64,000 bases of DNA. Origin: Streptomyces toxytricini. GTDB taxonomy: Bacteria > Actinomycetota > Actinomycetes > Streptomycetales > Streptomycetaceae. The DNA lies in assembly GCF_014649915.1 (NCBI RefSeq), contig NZ_BMTY01000015.1, positions 1-64,000 of the forward strand. Reading direction: 5' to 3'. The translations under genes and the position numbers were made by a program. The notes beneath the pieces were generated by a model. That model saw only the letters and a list, made by a program, of their open reading frames with translations, searched no databases and was not told the DNA's origin. Shown here piece after piece: positions 7,104-16,400 of the stretch (position 1 is its first letter; each line of letters begins with the position of its first letter).

Positions 7104-7904
7104 ATGACCGCCACCGCAACGCCCTCCACCACCGTCGCCAACCTCCGCGACCTCGGCGGCACCCCGCTGGCCGGCGGCCGCACCGTGCGGCCGGGCCTGG
7201 TGCTGCGCTCCGGCCAGCTCGACCGGATGGACGCGGCCTCGGACCCGGCGGTGGCCGCCCTCGGCCTGCGCACGGTCATCGACTTCCGGACGGCCGTGGA
7301 GCGCGCGGATTACCCGGACCGGATACCGCCGGGCGTGCGCCTGGTGGTGGAGGACGTCCTGGCGGACAAGGTGAGCGCGGGGCGGATGCCGGCCGCGTCG
7401 CAGCTGAAGGACCTGCTGGCGGATCCGGTGCTGGCGGAGGAGCACCTGGGCGGCGGCAAGGTGACGGTGCTGTTCGCCGACATCTACCGGTCGCTGGTGA
7501 GCCTGCCGTCGGCGCAGGCCGCGTACCGGACGCTGCTGACGGAGCTGGCGGACCCGGAGGCGGGCCCGCTGCTGTTCCACTGCACGGCGGGGAAGGACCG
7601 TACGGGCTGGGGTGCGACGGTGGTGCTCGCGCTGCTCGGCGCCGACGACGACACCCTGATGGCCGAGTACCTGTCGGTGAATCCGGCGGTCCGGCAGGCT
7701 TTCGCCCGGATGATCGAGGGCTTCACCGTCTCGGGCGGCGACCCGGACATCGCGCTGGGCCTGATCGGGGTGTTCCCCTCCTACCTGCAGGCGGCGCTCG
7801 ACGAGGTGAGCACGCGGTACGGCTCGATGGAGAAGTACGTGCGCGAGGGGCTCGGAGTCCCGGACGAGACGGTGGAGGCGCTGAGGGCCCGCCTCATCCA
7901 CTGA
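7104..7904 (+). CDS. tyrosine/serine protein phosphatase, PtpB-like
   Basis: A 266-aa protein of the Y_phosphatase3 family. The signature N-L-R-D-L-G-G at the N-terminus and the catalytic P-loop H-C-T-A-G-K-D-R-T-G near residue 160 are intact. The Cys would form the phosphocysteine intermediate, and K and D following it are typical of this PtpB-type group, which can act on phospho-Tyr, phospho-Ser/Thr or phosphoinositides. The length is normal. It stands alone, 67 nt after the rhomboid-like gene. The substrate is unknown. Confidence 0.92.
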   Translation: MTATATPSTTVANLRDLGGTPLAGGRTVRPGLVLRSGQLDRMDAASDPAVAALGLRTVIDFRTAVERADYPDRIPPGVRLVVEDVLADKVSAGRMPAASQLKDLLADPVLAEEHLGGGKVTVLFADIYRSLVSLPSAQAAYRTLLTELADPEAGPLLFHCTAGKDRTGWGATVVLALLGADDDTLMAEYLSVNPAVRQAFARMIEGFTVSGGDPDIALGLIGVFPSYLQAALDEVSTRYGSMEKYVREGLGVPDETVEALRARLIH

Positions 7905-8012
7905 GCAAAACGATTCAGCAGCCGGCCCCGCCCCACCCCGTCCCCCCGCCGCCCGGCCGGACGGGTGAGGCGGGAGCGGTGACCATCCGACCATTCGCTC
8001 GTTCTGCTGAAC

Positions 8013-9968
8013 GTGACTGCGCCGGACACCGCCACCCGCCACCCGTCCCCCGCGCCGCTCGGCGTCGACGAGGCCGAGGCCGCGATCGTCGAGCACTACC
8101 CGCGGCTGGTGCGGCTCGCCTACCTGGTGCTGCCGCCCTCGCTGGGCCGCCACCGGCGCGTGTTCACCGCCCATGCCCTGGCCCAGCGGGCCCTGCCGCG
8201 CGGCCCCCGGCGCCCCGCCCGCCGCGGAGGCCGGCGGGGGCGGCAGGGCCTCCCCGGGCAGCGCGCCGGGGCCGCGGCCGGCGGGGCGGGGTACGCGTAC
8301 GTCCGGCTGCGCGTCCTGCGCTCCGCCCTGGAGGCCGGGGTTCCGCTGACGTTCCGGGCGCTGCCGAAGCGGGCGCAGCTGCCCGGCCTGCTCCCGCAGG
8401 TGTGGGGGCTGCGGCTGTTCCCCCGCGCGGGCGGGGCCGAGGAGCTGGCGCTGGACCAGTGGCTGGCCACCCTCGACGGGCCGGGCCGGGCCGCGTGCGT
8501 GCTGCGTGCGCTGGAGGGCCTGCCGGAGCCGGAGGTGCTGCGGGTCCTCGCCGAGGCGGGGGTCGCCGATCCGGCCGCGGCGGTCGCGGAGTCGGGGGAT
8601 CCGGTCCACGACGCGCTGTTCGCCTCCCCCGAGTTCGATCCGTGCGTGCTCCAGGCGCGCCCCACCGACCTGCTGCGCCGGCGCCGCCTCGGGCGGGCCG
8701 CGGTGGCGGCCGGCGCCGCGCTCGCGGTGTGCGGGGCGCTGTTCGCCCTGCCCGGCGGCGGGTGGGGCGCGGACGGGGCCGCGGCCCCGCCGTACGCGAA
8801 GAACGCCGCGGCCGAGCAGGCCCTGGATCCCGGCAAGCTGATCCGGGTCGTCCCGTCACTGTGGCGTACGTCGTCCCGTACGGGCTTCTCGACCTGGCCG
8901 GCCCGCGGCGACCGCATCGGCGACTCCGCGCTGCTGCGCCGCGCGCTGGCCGTCTGGGCGCGGCCCGGCGCGTCCGTCGCCGCGTCGGCGACGCCCGGCA
9001 CCCCGCCCGGCCCGCCGATGGGCCCGGCACAGCTGCTGTTCGCGGGGACCGTCGACCAGGCGGTCGTGGTGCTGCTGTACGACGGCCTGCGCGTGGTCCG
9101 GTACGCGGAGCCGGTCGCGGGGACCTCCGCGGCGGCCCTCGACTTCGCCCGTGCCGACGGCGCGTCCGCGGAGACGGCGTCGGCGCTGGTGCTGGGCCGG
9201 GTCGACGGCAACGTCCGCTACCTGACGGCCCCGTGGGCGACCGGTGCGGCGGTACGGGACCTGCTGAAGCCGGACGAGCGTCCGACGGCGCTGAAGCCGG
9301 ACGCCCACGGCGTCACCCCGCCGGTCCCGAGCCCCGCCCCCGGCGGCACCTGCACCTCCTGGAACGCGCTCGCCGTCACCGGCGAGGGGGGAACCCGGCT
9401 GGTCACCGACCTCGGCGAGCTGGTCCCGGCCCGGCTCACCTCGGGCGCGCCGGGCGCCGAGCGGGACGTGGCGCAGGCCGGGGAGCTCGGCGAGTGGTCG
9501 AGGATCGCCTGCCTGCTGCCGTCGTTCCGCTCGAACGGGGTCCGGTCGGTGAACGCCTGGGAGTACGCCCGGCAGTCCCTGCCGGAGGGCGGGGGCACGG
9601 CGTCGTGGCTGTGCACGCGGGCCGAGACCTGGGCGGGGGTGCGGGACCGGGTGCAGGCGCAGTTCCTGGCGCCGGGCCAGGAGGTGGCTGCTCAGGCCGC
9701 GCAGGCGGAGGGGTCGCCGGCCTGCGGCCCGCGGGAGCCGCGCGTCCTGGCGGGCGTGCAGTGGAAGTCGAAGGCGGGCCAGTGGTACGTGCTGGCGGCG
9801 GGCAGCGGCCAGTTCGCCTCGCTGTCGGTGTCGGGCGGCGGGGTGAGCGGGGCGTCCGCGAGCAGCCGGCTGGCGGTGAAGGCGCCGGCGGGCGCGCAGG
9901 TCACCCTGTCGGGCAAGCTCACGGACGGGACGAAGGCGGCCCCGCTGGGCGGGGCGCCGCAGCACTGA
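8013..9968 (+). CDS. large single-pass membrane protein with sigma-factor-like N-terminus
   Basis: A 651-aa protein starting at GTG (V-T-A-P-D-T). The first 220 residues have the flavour of an ECF sigma factor (A-I-V-E-H-Y-P-R-L-V-R-L-A-Y-L-V-L near 30 and a helix with L-P-E-P-E-V-L-R-V-L-A near 170), but the charge pattern of a real sigma region 2/4 is not obvious and I do not call it active. One clear transmembrane segment lies near 230-250 (A-A-V-A-A-G-A-A-L-A-V-C-G). The remaining 400 residues are predicted to be extracellular, with regular Trp/Tyr spacing and four Cys. Sigma-like cytoplasmic domains fused to an exported domain occur widely in Streptomyces with unknown role. Followed by a strong terminator. 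Confidence 0.7.
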   Translation: MTAPDTATRHPSPAPLGVDEAEAAIVEHYPRLVRLAYLVLPPSLGRHRRVFTAHALAQRALPRGPRRPARRGGRRGRQGLPGQRAGAAAGGAGYAYVRLRVLRSALEAGVPLTFRALPKRAQLPGLLPQVWGLRLFPRAGGAEELALDQWLATLDGPGRAACVLRALEGLPEPEVLRVLAEAGVADPAAAVAESGDPVHDALFASPEFDPCVLQARPTDLLRRRRLGRAAVAAGAALAVCGALFALPGGGWGADGAAAPPYAKNAAAEQALDPGKLIRVVPSLWRTSSRTGFSTWPARGDRIGDSALLRRALAVWARPGASVAASATPGTPPGPPMGPAQLLFAGTVDQAVVVLLYDGLRVVRYAEPVAGTSAAALDFARADGASAETASALVLGRVDGNVRYLTAPWATGAAVRDLLKPDERPTALKPDAHGVTPPVPSPAPGGTCTSWNALAVTGEGGTRLVTDLGELVPARLTSGAPGAERDVAQAGELGEWSRIACLLPSFRSNGVRSVNAWEYARQSLPEGGGTASWLCTRAETWAGVRDRVQAQFLAPGQEVAAQAAQAEGSPACGPREPRVLAGVQWKSKAGQWYVLAAGSGQFASLSVSGGGVSGASASSRLAVKAPAGAQVTLSGKLTDGTKAAPLGGAPQH

Positions 9969-9969
9969 C

Positions 9970-10007
9970 GGCGCGGGCCGTCGCCGGGTCGTCCCCGGGC
10001 CCGCGCC
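9970..10007 (+). terminator. terminator after the 651-aa membrane protein gene
   Basis: A 9-bp stem GGCGCGGGC/GCCCGCGCC starts one base after the stop codon at 9968. Confidence 0.75.
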
Positions 10008-10119
10008 TCCCTGCGGGGGCGGTGGCGGTCGCGGCGGTGTGACGCGGGAGAATGCCTGCGGGCTGTGTGCAGCCGTCGCGGGGGTTTTCCCGTCCCGCAC
10101 CCGCCAGTACATTGACGCC

Positions 10120-11016
10120 ATGTCTAACAAGCCGCTCGCCCCTGCCCGCGTGGCGTCGGAGCACACGGAGCTCAAGGCGCGGAACGTGTCCTTCGGCTGG
10201 GAGGACACCCCGCTCCACTGGCTGCCCGGCGACCCCTTCGCCACGCACACCATCAACGTGCTGCACCTGCTCCTGCCCGCGGGCGAGCGCTGGTTCGTGC
10301 ACGTCTTCAAGCAGGCGCTCCCCCACATCCGGGACGAGCGGCTGCGCGCGGACGTCATCGGGTTCATCGGGCAGGAGGCCGTGCACGCCGCCGCGCACGA
10401 CGACGTGCTGCCGCACCTGCGGCGGCAGGGCCTGGACCCCACCCCGTACACCGCCCAGGTCGACTGGGTCTTCGAGAGGCTGCTGGGCGACCGGGCCCTG
10501 CCGCCCGGCAGGGCCCGGCACTGGTGGCTCATGGAGCGGGTCGCGATGATCGCGGCGATCGAGCACTACACGGCGTTCCTCGGCGACTGGATCCTCAACG
10601 CGGACGAGTTGGACCGCCGCGGCGCCGACCCCGTGATGCTGGACCTGCTGCGCTGGCACGGCGCCGAGGAGGTCGAGCACCGCTCGGTGGCCTTCGACCT
10701 CTTCCTGCACGTCGACGGCGGCTACCGGCGGCGCGTGCGGACCTGGGCGACCGCGTTCGCGTCGCTGGTGTGGCTGTGGCAGCGCGGCGTCCGCTTCTTC
10801 ATGGACAACGACCCCGAGCTGGTCGGAGCCAAGGCTTCGCTGGGGCAATTCGTCCGGGCCGGCCGGCAGGGGGTCCTGCCCTCCACCGGGGCGATGCTGA
10901 AGTCCATACCGACCTACCTGTCCCGTACGTACCACCCGTCGCAGGAGGGCTCCACGGCCCAGGCGGCGGCCTACCTGGCCTCCTCCCCCGGTGCGAACGG
11001 CGGTGCCCGGCCGTGA
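10120..11016 (+). CDS. predicted metal-dependent hydrolase (PF10118-type)
   Basis: A 298-aa cytoplasmic protein of the Metal_hydrol family, a ferritin-like helical fold. Visible metal-ligand motifs are F-I-G-Q-E-A-V-H-A-A-A-H, A-A-I-E-H-Y-T and H-G-A-E-E-V-E-H-R, i.e. repeated E..H and E-x-x-H pairs as in di-iron carboxylate proteins. W-x-x-G-D and H-x-L at the N-terminus are also conserved. Its last four bases overlap the start of a ferredoxin-reductase gene (GTGA). This strongly suggests translational coupling and a redox partnership, consistent with a di-iron oxygenase acting on a lipid or hydrocarbon rather than a hydrolase. The actual substrate is unknown. Confidence 0.85.
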   Translation: MSNKPLAPARVASEHTELKARNVSFGWEDTPLHWLPGDPFATHTINVLHLLLPAGERWFVHVFKQALPHIRDERLRADVIGFIGQEAVHAAAHDDVLPHLRRQGLDPTPYTAQVDWVFERLLGDRALPPGRARHWWLMERVAMIAAIEHYTAFLGDWILNADELDRRGADPVMLDLLRWHGAEEVEHRSVAFDLFLHVDGGYRRRVRTWATAFASLVWLWQRGVRFFMDNDPELVGAKASLGQFVRAGRQGVLPSTGAMLKSIPTYLSRTYHPSQEGSTAQAAAYLASSPGANGGARP

Positions 11017-12083
11017 CGCGGGCCCTGAAGGCGGCCGCGGTGGCCGGCGCGGTCCTCGTCGCCCGCCGCGCCCTGCGTGCCCGCATCTCCCGCTCGCCGC
11101 TGTGGCCGCTGCCCGCCCTGGCGGAGCCGGTGTCCGGGCACGCACCGCGGCGCCGGCTGCGCGCGCGGATCGCCTCCCGCACCGAGCCCGCCCAGGGCGT
11201 GGTGCGGCTGGTGCTGGAGTCACCCGAGCTGCCGGAGTGGACCCCGGGGGCGCATGTGGACGTCCTGCTGCCGTCCGGGCTGGTCCGCCAGTACAGCCTG
11301 TGCGGGGACCCGGCCGACCGCGGCCGCTACACGATCGCTGTCCGGCTGGTGGAGGACGGCCGGGGCGGCTCCCGCGAGGTGCACGACCGGCTCGCCGAGG
11401 GCGGCGTGCTGGAACTGCGGCCGCCGCGCAACCGGTTCGCGCTGGAGCCGGCCGCCTCGTACGTGTTGGTCGCCGGCGGCATCGGCATCACCCCCCTCCT
11501 GCCGATGGTCCGTGCGGCCGCCGCGGCCGGCGCCGACTGGACGCTGCTGTACGGGGGCCGCAGCCGCGCCACGATGCCGTTCCTGCCGGAGCTCGCCGCA
11601 CTCGCCGCCTCCGCCGGTCGGCCCGACGCCCTCCGCGTCGTCCCCGAGGACGAGGCGGGCCTGCCTGACCTGGCCGCCCTGCTCGCCGCGGCCGCCCCCG
11701 GCGCGCTCGTGTACGCCTGCGGCCCCGAGCCGCTGGCGGCCGCCGTCCTCGCCGCCGCCCCCGACCCCTCCCGCGTACGGCTTGAGCGTTTCGCCCCGGC
11801 GTCCTCCGGCGGGGCCGGCGACCGGCCGTTCACCGTCGAACTGCGCCGCTCGGGCCGCACGGTCGAGGTCGCGGCCGGCGAGACGGCACTGGCCGCCGTC
11901 CGCCGCGAGCTGCCCGACACCCCGTACTCCTGCGGCCAGGGCTTCTGCGGCACCTGCCGGCAGCGGGTCCTGGCGGGCCCCGTGGACCACCGCGACGGAC
12001 TCCTCACCGACGCCGAGCAGGCGGACTCGATGCTGCTGTGCGTCTCCCGCGCCCGGGAGGAACGCCTGGTCCTGGACCTCTGA
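11013..12083 (+). CDS. PDR/VanB-type oxidoreductase (FMN/NAD reductase with 2Fe-2S domain)
   Basis: A 356-aa protein. After a short basic N-terminus there is an FAD/FMN-binding barrel (R-Q-Y-S-L-C-G-D motif near 95), an NAD(P)-binding domain (V-A-G-G-I-G-I-T-P near 155, Y-A-C-G-P-E near 235), and a C-terminal plant-type 2Fe-2S domain with Y-S-C-G-Q-G-F-C-G-T-C and the final cluster Cys in L-L-C-V-S. This is the layout of phthalate dioxygenase reductase and vanillate demethylase reductase. It passes electrons from NAD(P)H to an oxygenase, most likely the coupled di-metal protein whose stop codon overlaps this GTG start. A TetR regulator follows 54 nt downstream. Confidence 0.93.
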   Translation: MTRALKAAAVAGAVLVARRALRARISRSPLWPLPALAEPVSGHAPRRRLRARIASRTEPAQGVVRLVLESPELPEWTPGAHVDVLLPSGLVRQYSLCGDPADRGRYTIAVRLVEDGRGGSREVHDRLAEGGVLELRPPRNRFALEPAASYVLVAGGIGITPLLPMVRAAAAAGADWTLLYGGRSRATMPFLPELAALAASAGRPDALRVVPEDEAGLPDLAALLAAAAPGALVYACGPEPLAAAVLAAAPDPSRVRLERFAPASSGGAGDRPFTVELRRSGRTVEVAAGETALAAVRRELPDTPYSCGQGFCGTCRQRVLAGPVDHRDGLLTDAEQADSMLLCVSRAREERLVLDL

Positions 12084-12137
12084 CCGGCAGGACGGCACCC
12101 CAAGGACCCGCGCCGGGCGGGCAGTAGGGTGTTCGGC

Positions 12138-12893
12138 ATGACAACCGGGGTGCGGCGCAGGATGGGTGTCGAGGAGCGGCGGGAGCAGCTGATCGCAGTG
12201 GCTCTGCAGCTGTTCAGCGACAGGGCGCCCGAAGACGTGTCGATCGACGAGATCGCGGCGGCGGCCGGCATATCGCGGCCGCTCGTCTACCACTACTTCC
12301 CGGGGAAGCTGAGCCTGTACGAGGCCGCGCTGCGGCGGGCCGCCGACGAGTTGGCGCAGCGGTTCGACGAGCCGCTGGAAGGGCCGCTCGGGACACGGCT
12401 GCTGCGGGTGATGGGCCGGTTCTTCGCGTTCGTCGACGACCACGGGCCGGGCTTCTCCGCGCTGATGCGGGGCGGGCCGGCCGTCGGGTCCACGCGGGCC
12501 AACGCCCTGATCGAAGAGGTGCGGCAGGCCGCGTACGAGCAGATCCTGCGGCACCTGGGAATCGGGGAGCCGCCGGCGCGGCTGCGGCTCGTCGTCCGCT
12601 CGTGGGTCTCGCTCGCCGAGTCGACGGCGCTGCTGTGGCTGGACGGGCGGGAGATCCCGCGCGCGGAGCTGGAGCTCCAGCTCGTGCACGACTTCGCGGC
12701 ACTGGCGGCCGTGAGCGCCGCGTACAACGCGGAGATGGCCGGGGTGCTGGCGCGGATCCTGGCGCACGAGCCGGCGGACGGGCCGTTCGGCGAACTGGTG
12801 GCGCGCCTGGCGTCGCTGGTCCCGGGCGACGCGGACCCCGCATCCGGGCCGACGTCCGATCCGGCACCCGAGGCGGCCCCCGAACCCCGGTGA
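12138..12893 (+). CDS. TetR/AcrR family transcriptional regulator
   Basis: A 251-aa protein. The N-terminal 60 residues are a standard TetR helix-turn-helix (R-R-E-Q-L-I-A-V-A-L-Q-L-F, then S-I-D-E-I-A-A-A-A-G-I-S-R-P-L-V-Y-H-Y-F). The C-terminal ligand domain ends in an acidic Pro/Ala tail. It follows the hydrolase/reductase pair in the same direction and is the best candidate for its regulator. The start is set at ATG 12138 (M-T-T-G-V); an in-frame ATG at 12129 is possible. The ligand is unknown. Confidence 0.9.
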   Translation: MTTGVRRRMGVEERREQLIAVALQLFSDRAPEDVSIDEIAAAAGISRPLVYHYFPGKLSLYEAALRRAADELAQRFDEPLEGPLGTRLLRVMGRFFAFVDDHGPGFSALMRGGPAVGSTRANALIEEVRQAAYEQILRHLGIGEPPARLRLVVRSWVSLAESTALLWLDGREIPRAELELQLVHDFAALAAVSAAYNAEMAGVLARILAHEPADGPFGELVARLASLVPGDADPASGPTSDPAPEAAPEPR

Positions 12894-12914
12894 TCACCGC
12901 GTGATAATACGCGC

Positions 12915-13451
12915 GTGAGCGTTGACGACATGATCCTGTTCCGGCGGGCCGTGGAGACGGATGCCGGCATGCTGGCGGGCCTGTTCGACCGGGCCGCCCG
13001 CTGGATGCAGCAGAACCGCATCGAGCAGTGGAAGCCCGGGGACAGGGACGCCGCGCACTTCGCGGCGCGGATGCGCGACGGCGAGGTGTGGCTCGCGGTC
13101 GGCTCCGAGGGGCGGATCGCCGGCGCGTACGAGCTGTGGTGGTCGGACGAGGAGGCCTGGGGCGTGCAGCCCCCGGTCGCCGGGTACGTCCACCGGCTGA
13201 TGGTGGAGCGCCGGACCGCGCCCGCGGGGACCGGCCGGCGGATGCTCGAACACGCCGAGCGCCGGATCGCCGGCTCGGGCCTGCCGCGGGCGCGGCTGGA
13301 CTGCCTCTCCACCAACCCCCGGCTGCTCGCGTACTACCAGGACGCGGGCTACCGGGTGGTCGGGGAGTTCCCCCACAAGGAGGGCAGGGACGGCCGCGTC
13401 TACGGAGTGGTCCTCCTGGAGAAGCGGCTGGACCGGCTCAGCGTCGTGTGA
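12915..13451 (+). CDS. GNAT family N-acetyltransferase
   Basis: A 178-aa GNAT protein, GTG start. The acetyl-CoA loop R-T-A-P-A-G-T-G-R-R-M-L lies near residue 105, and the following L-D-C-L-S-T-N-P-R-L-L-A-Y-Y-Q-D-A-G-Y-R is the typical beta5-alpha4 block. The substrate is unknown. Its 3' end overlaps the 3' end of the convergent pullulanase gene by 14 nt, leaving no room for a terminator between them. Confidence 0.88.
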   Translation: MSVDDMILFRRAVETDAGMLAGLFDRAARWMQQNRIEQWKPGDRDAAHFAARMRDGEVWLAVGSEGRIAGAYELWWSDEEAWGVQPPVAGYVHRLMVERRTAPAGTGRRMLEHAERRIAGSGLPRARLDCLSTNPRLLAYYQDAGYRVVGEFPHKEGRDGRVYGVVLLEKRLDRLSVV

Positions 13452-16400
13452 ACACGGCGACGGTCCTGGCCGGGACGGTGAACCCTCCCGTCTTCGCCTC
13501 GTACGCGGCCTTCCGGGCCACCGGGTCGGAGCCCGCGGCCTGCACCGGGTGGAGCCGGTAGCCGGTGCCGGCGAGGGCGGGGACGTGCTGCTCCTGTGCC
13601 TGCGGGGTGGCGTTGAAGACGACGGCGAGGTCGCCGAGCACCATCGTGATCACGCCGGGCGTCTCCTCCTTCCCGGAGAGCGGGAAGGCGAGTGCCGCCT
13701 GCACCTGTTCCGCGGTCCCGAGCCGGAAGGACGGCTCGGTGGTGCGGATGCGCAGCAGGTCGCGGTAGGCGGCCGAGGCGCCGTTGATCTCGGCGCAGCC
13801 GGGGGCGGGGCCGGTCAGCAGGGGCTTGGCGTAGGTCCACTTCGGCTTGTTGTCGGCCGCCGGGGGCAGGCCGCGGCCGAAGCCGTTGCCGGCGCGGCAG
13901 TCCCAGTGGACGGCGTTGAACCAGTCCCCGCTGTCGTAGGAGTTGCGGTCGAGGGACTTGGAGCGGAGCAGGTCCGTGCCCGCCTGGGACAGGGCGGGGC
14001 CCTGGGAGAGGGCGGAGACGGCCATCGCCAGGACCTGCATGCGGGCCCGGTCGGCGGTGGTGGTGTCCTGCGGGAGCTTGAACGCCAGGGCGTCGTAGAG
14101 GGTTTCGTTGTCGTGGGCGTCGGAGTAGGCGAGGGCGTCGCCGGGGGCGGCCGCGTAGCCGGCCGGGGCGCCGTTGTAGTCGACCTCGGAGCCCTTGACG
14201 CGGCGCCCGGAGGTGTCGGTGAAGGCGTACGAGGCGAGGTTGCCGGAGAGGCCGACCTTGATCAGGTCCTGGTCGTGCAGCAGGCGGGCCCGCTGCTCGG
14301 CCGGGCTGCCGTTGGCGGGCGAGCCGTTGGGGGCGGTGAACAGGCCGGAGGCGAAGCCCTGCACGCGCGGGTCCTCGTCGAAGGGGCCGCCGCCGCGGAC
14401 GGCGTCGCGGGCCCGGTCGGAGAAGGTGGCGATGCCGGTCCCCGCCATGTTGGCCTGGGTGGCCTGGACGAAGCGGGCGTCGTTCGCGACCTCGCCGAAG
14501 TTCCAGCCCTCCCCGTAGAGGACGATCCGCTTGCCGTCGACTCCGTCCTTCTCCGTCGTGAGGGCGTCGAGGGCCTTGCGGACGGCGGTGATGTTGTCCT
14601 TCGGGTGGTGGCCCATCAGGTCGAAGCGGAAGCCGTCGACCTTGTACTCCTTCGCCCAGGTGGTGATCGAGTCGACGACGAGGCGGCCCATCATGGCGTT
14701 CTCGGGCGCGGTGTTGGCGCAGCAGGTGGAGGTGGCGACGCTGCCGTCCGGCAGGAGCCGCTGGTAGTAGCCGGGGACGATCCGGTCGAGGACGGACTTG
14801 CCGTCCTGGCCGGAGGCCACGGTGTGGTTGTAGACGACGTCCATGACGGTGCGCAGGCCGGCGCCGTTCAGCGCCTGGACCATCTTGCGGAACTCGACGG
14901 TCCGGGCGGTGCCGTCCGGGTTGCTGGCGTAGCTGCCCTCCGGGACGGTGTAGTGCAGCGGGTCGTAGCCCCAGTTGTAGGAGTCCTTCGCGGCCGCGGC
15001 GGCGATGCAGGCCTGCTGCTCCTCGGAGTCCGGTGCGTACACCTTCAGGTCGCAGGCGGGTTCGGTGCGGTCGCCGGGCTTCTCGGGGATGGTGCCGATG
15101 TCGAAGGCGGGCAGGAGGTGGACGTAGGAGGTCCCGGCGGCGGCGAGGTCGCGCAGGTGCCGCATGCCCTTCGAGTCGGCGTCGGTGAAGGCCAGGTACT
15201 GGCCGGGGTGCTTGCTGGTGGGGTCGGCGACGGAGAAGTCGCGGATGTGGAGTTCCTGGATCTGCGCCGAGGTGAAGGGGACGGCGGCGGGCTTGCGCAG
15301 CTGCCGCCAGCCGGGCGGGGCGAGCTTCGGGTCGGCGAGGTCGACGGCGAGGCTCGCCGCCGAGTCCGCGGTCAGGGCGGTGGAGTAGGGGTCGGTGACC
15401 AGGTTGCGGACGATCTGCCGGGGGCCGGGCGCCCAGACCGTTACGGCGTACCGGTAGGGCTTGCCGGTCCAGGAGCGCTCGCCGCGCGCCGACCAGACGC
15501 CGGTGGCGTCGTCGCGGCGCATCGGCAGGATGCGGCCGTCGAGTTCGAGTTCGACGGTGCGGGCGGTCGGCGCCCACACGGACAGGGTGGGCCGGCCGTC
15601 CTTGAAGACGGGGCCGAGGGCGCTCTTGTTCGCGTACAGGTCGTCGAGGACTCCGGCGAGCTGAACGCCGGTGGCGGCGAGGACCGCCCCGTTGGCTGCC
15701 CGGGCGGAGGCCACGAGCTGGCCGCGCAGGGCCTCCCGGACGCGGTCGCGGTCGCGGGCGTCCACGCGGTGCGCGGTGTATCCGGCGAGGTGGGGGAACT
15801 TCTGCTTCTGCGCGTCCGTCAGGGTGCCCGGGGTGAGCCGGATCCACTGCGCCGTGCCGGTCAGGGTGCCGTTCTCGGCCTTGACCGACCCGTCGGCGGA
15901 GGCGAGGAGCTGGACGGACGCGGCGGACGCGGGGGTGTTCCAGGCGACGGTGTCCCGGTCGATCCAGACGGCGTGCGCCTTCGCGAGGTCGAGGGCGGCG
16001 GCCGAGCCCGCGGGCTGCGGCAGCAGGTAGGGGGCCCGTCCGCCGAGCATCCACACCTCGTGGCCGACGGCCTTGAGGTCGAGGGACTGGTCGGTCGGGA
16101 GGTCCTTCTCGTCGCCCTTGTGGACGATGTAGCTCAGCGACTCGGCCCCGGCGGCGAGCGGCACCTCGAAGACGGCGCCGTAGGAGTCGGTGCGGGCGGG
16201 GGCCAGCGGCTTCGACCAGTCGGTGGGGGTGGCCGCGCCGGTCCAGACGTGCAGGCCCCAGCCGTCGTGGTTGCCGTCGGCGCGCTGGTAGTGCAGGACG
16301 GCCTTGGAGCGGTCCTGGGGCGGGTACGCGGGCCGCTCGGTGCGGACGGCCTCCTGGCCCTGCTCCAGCCAGACCTCGCCGGTGCGGGTCACGTCCAGGG

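Noticed and set aside
8013..8700. Functional ECF sigma factor domain in the 651-aa membrane protein
   Set aside because: Only a vague resemblance in hydrophobic pattern; region 2 and 4 core motifs are not convincing.
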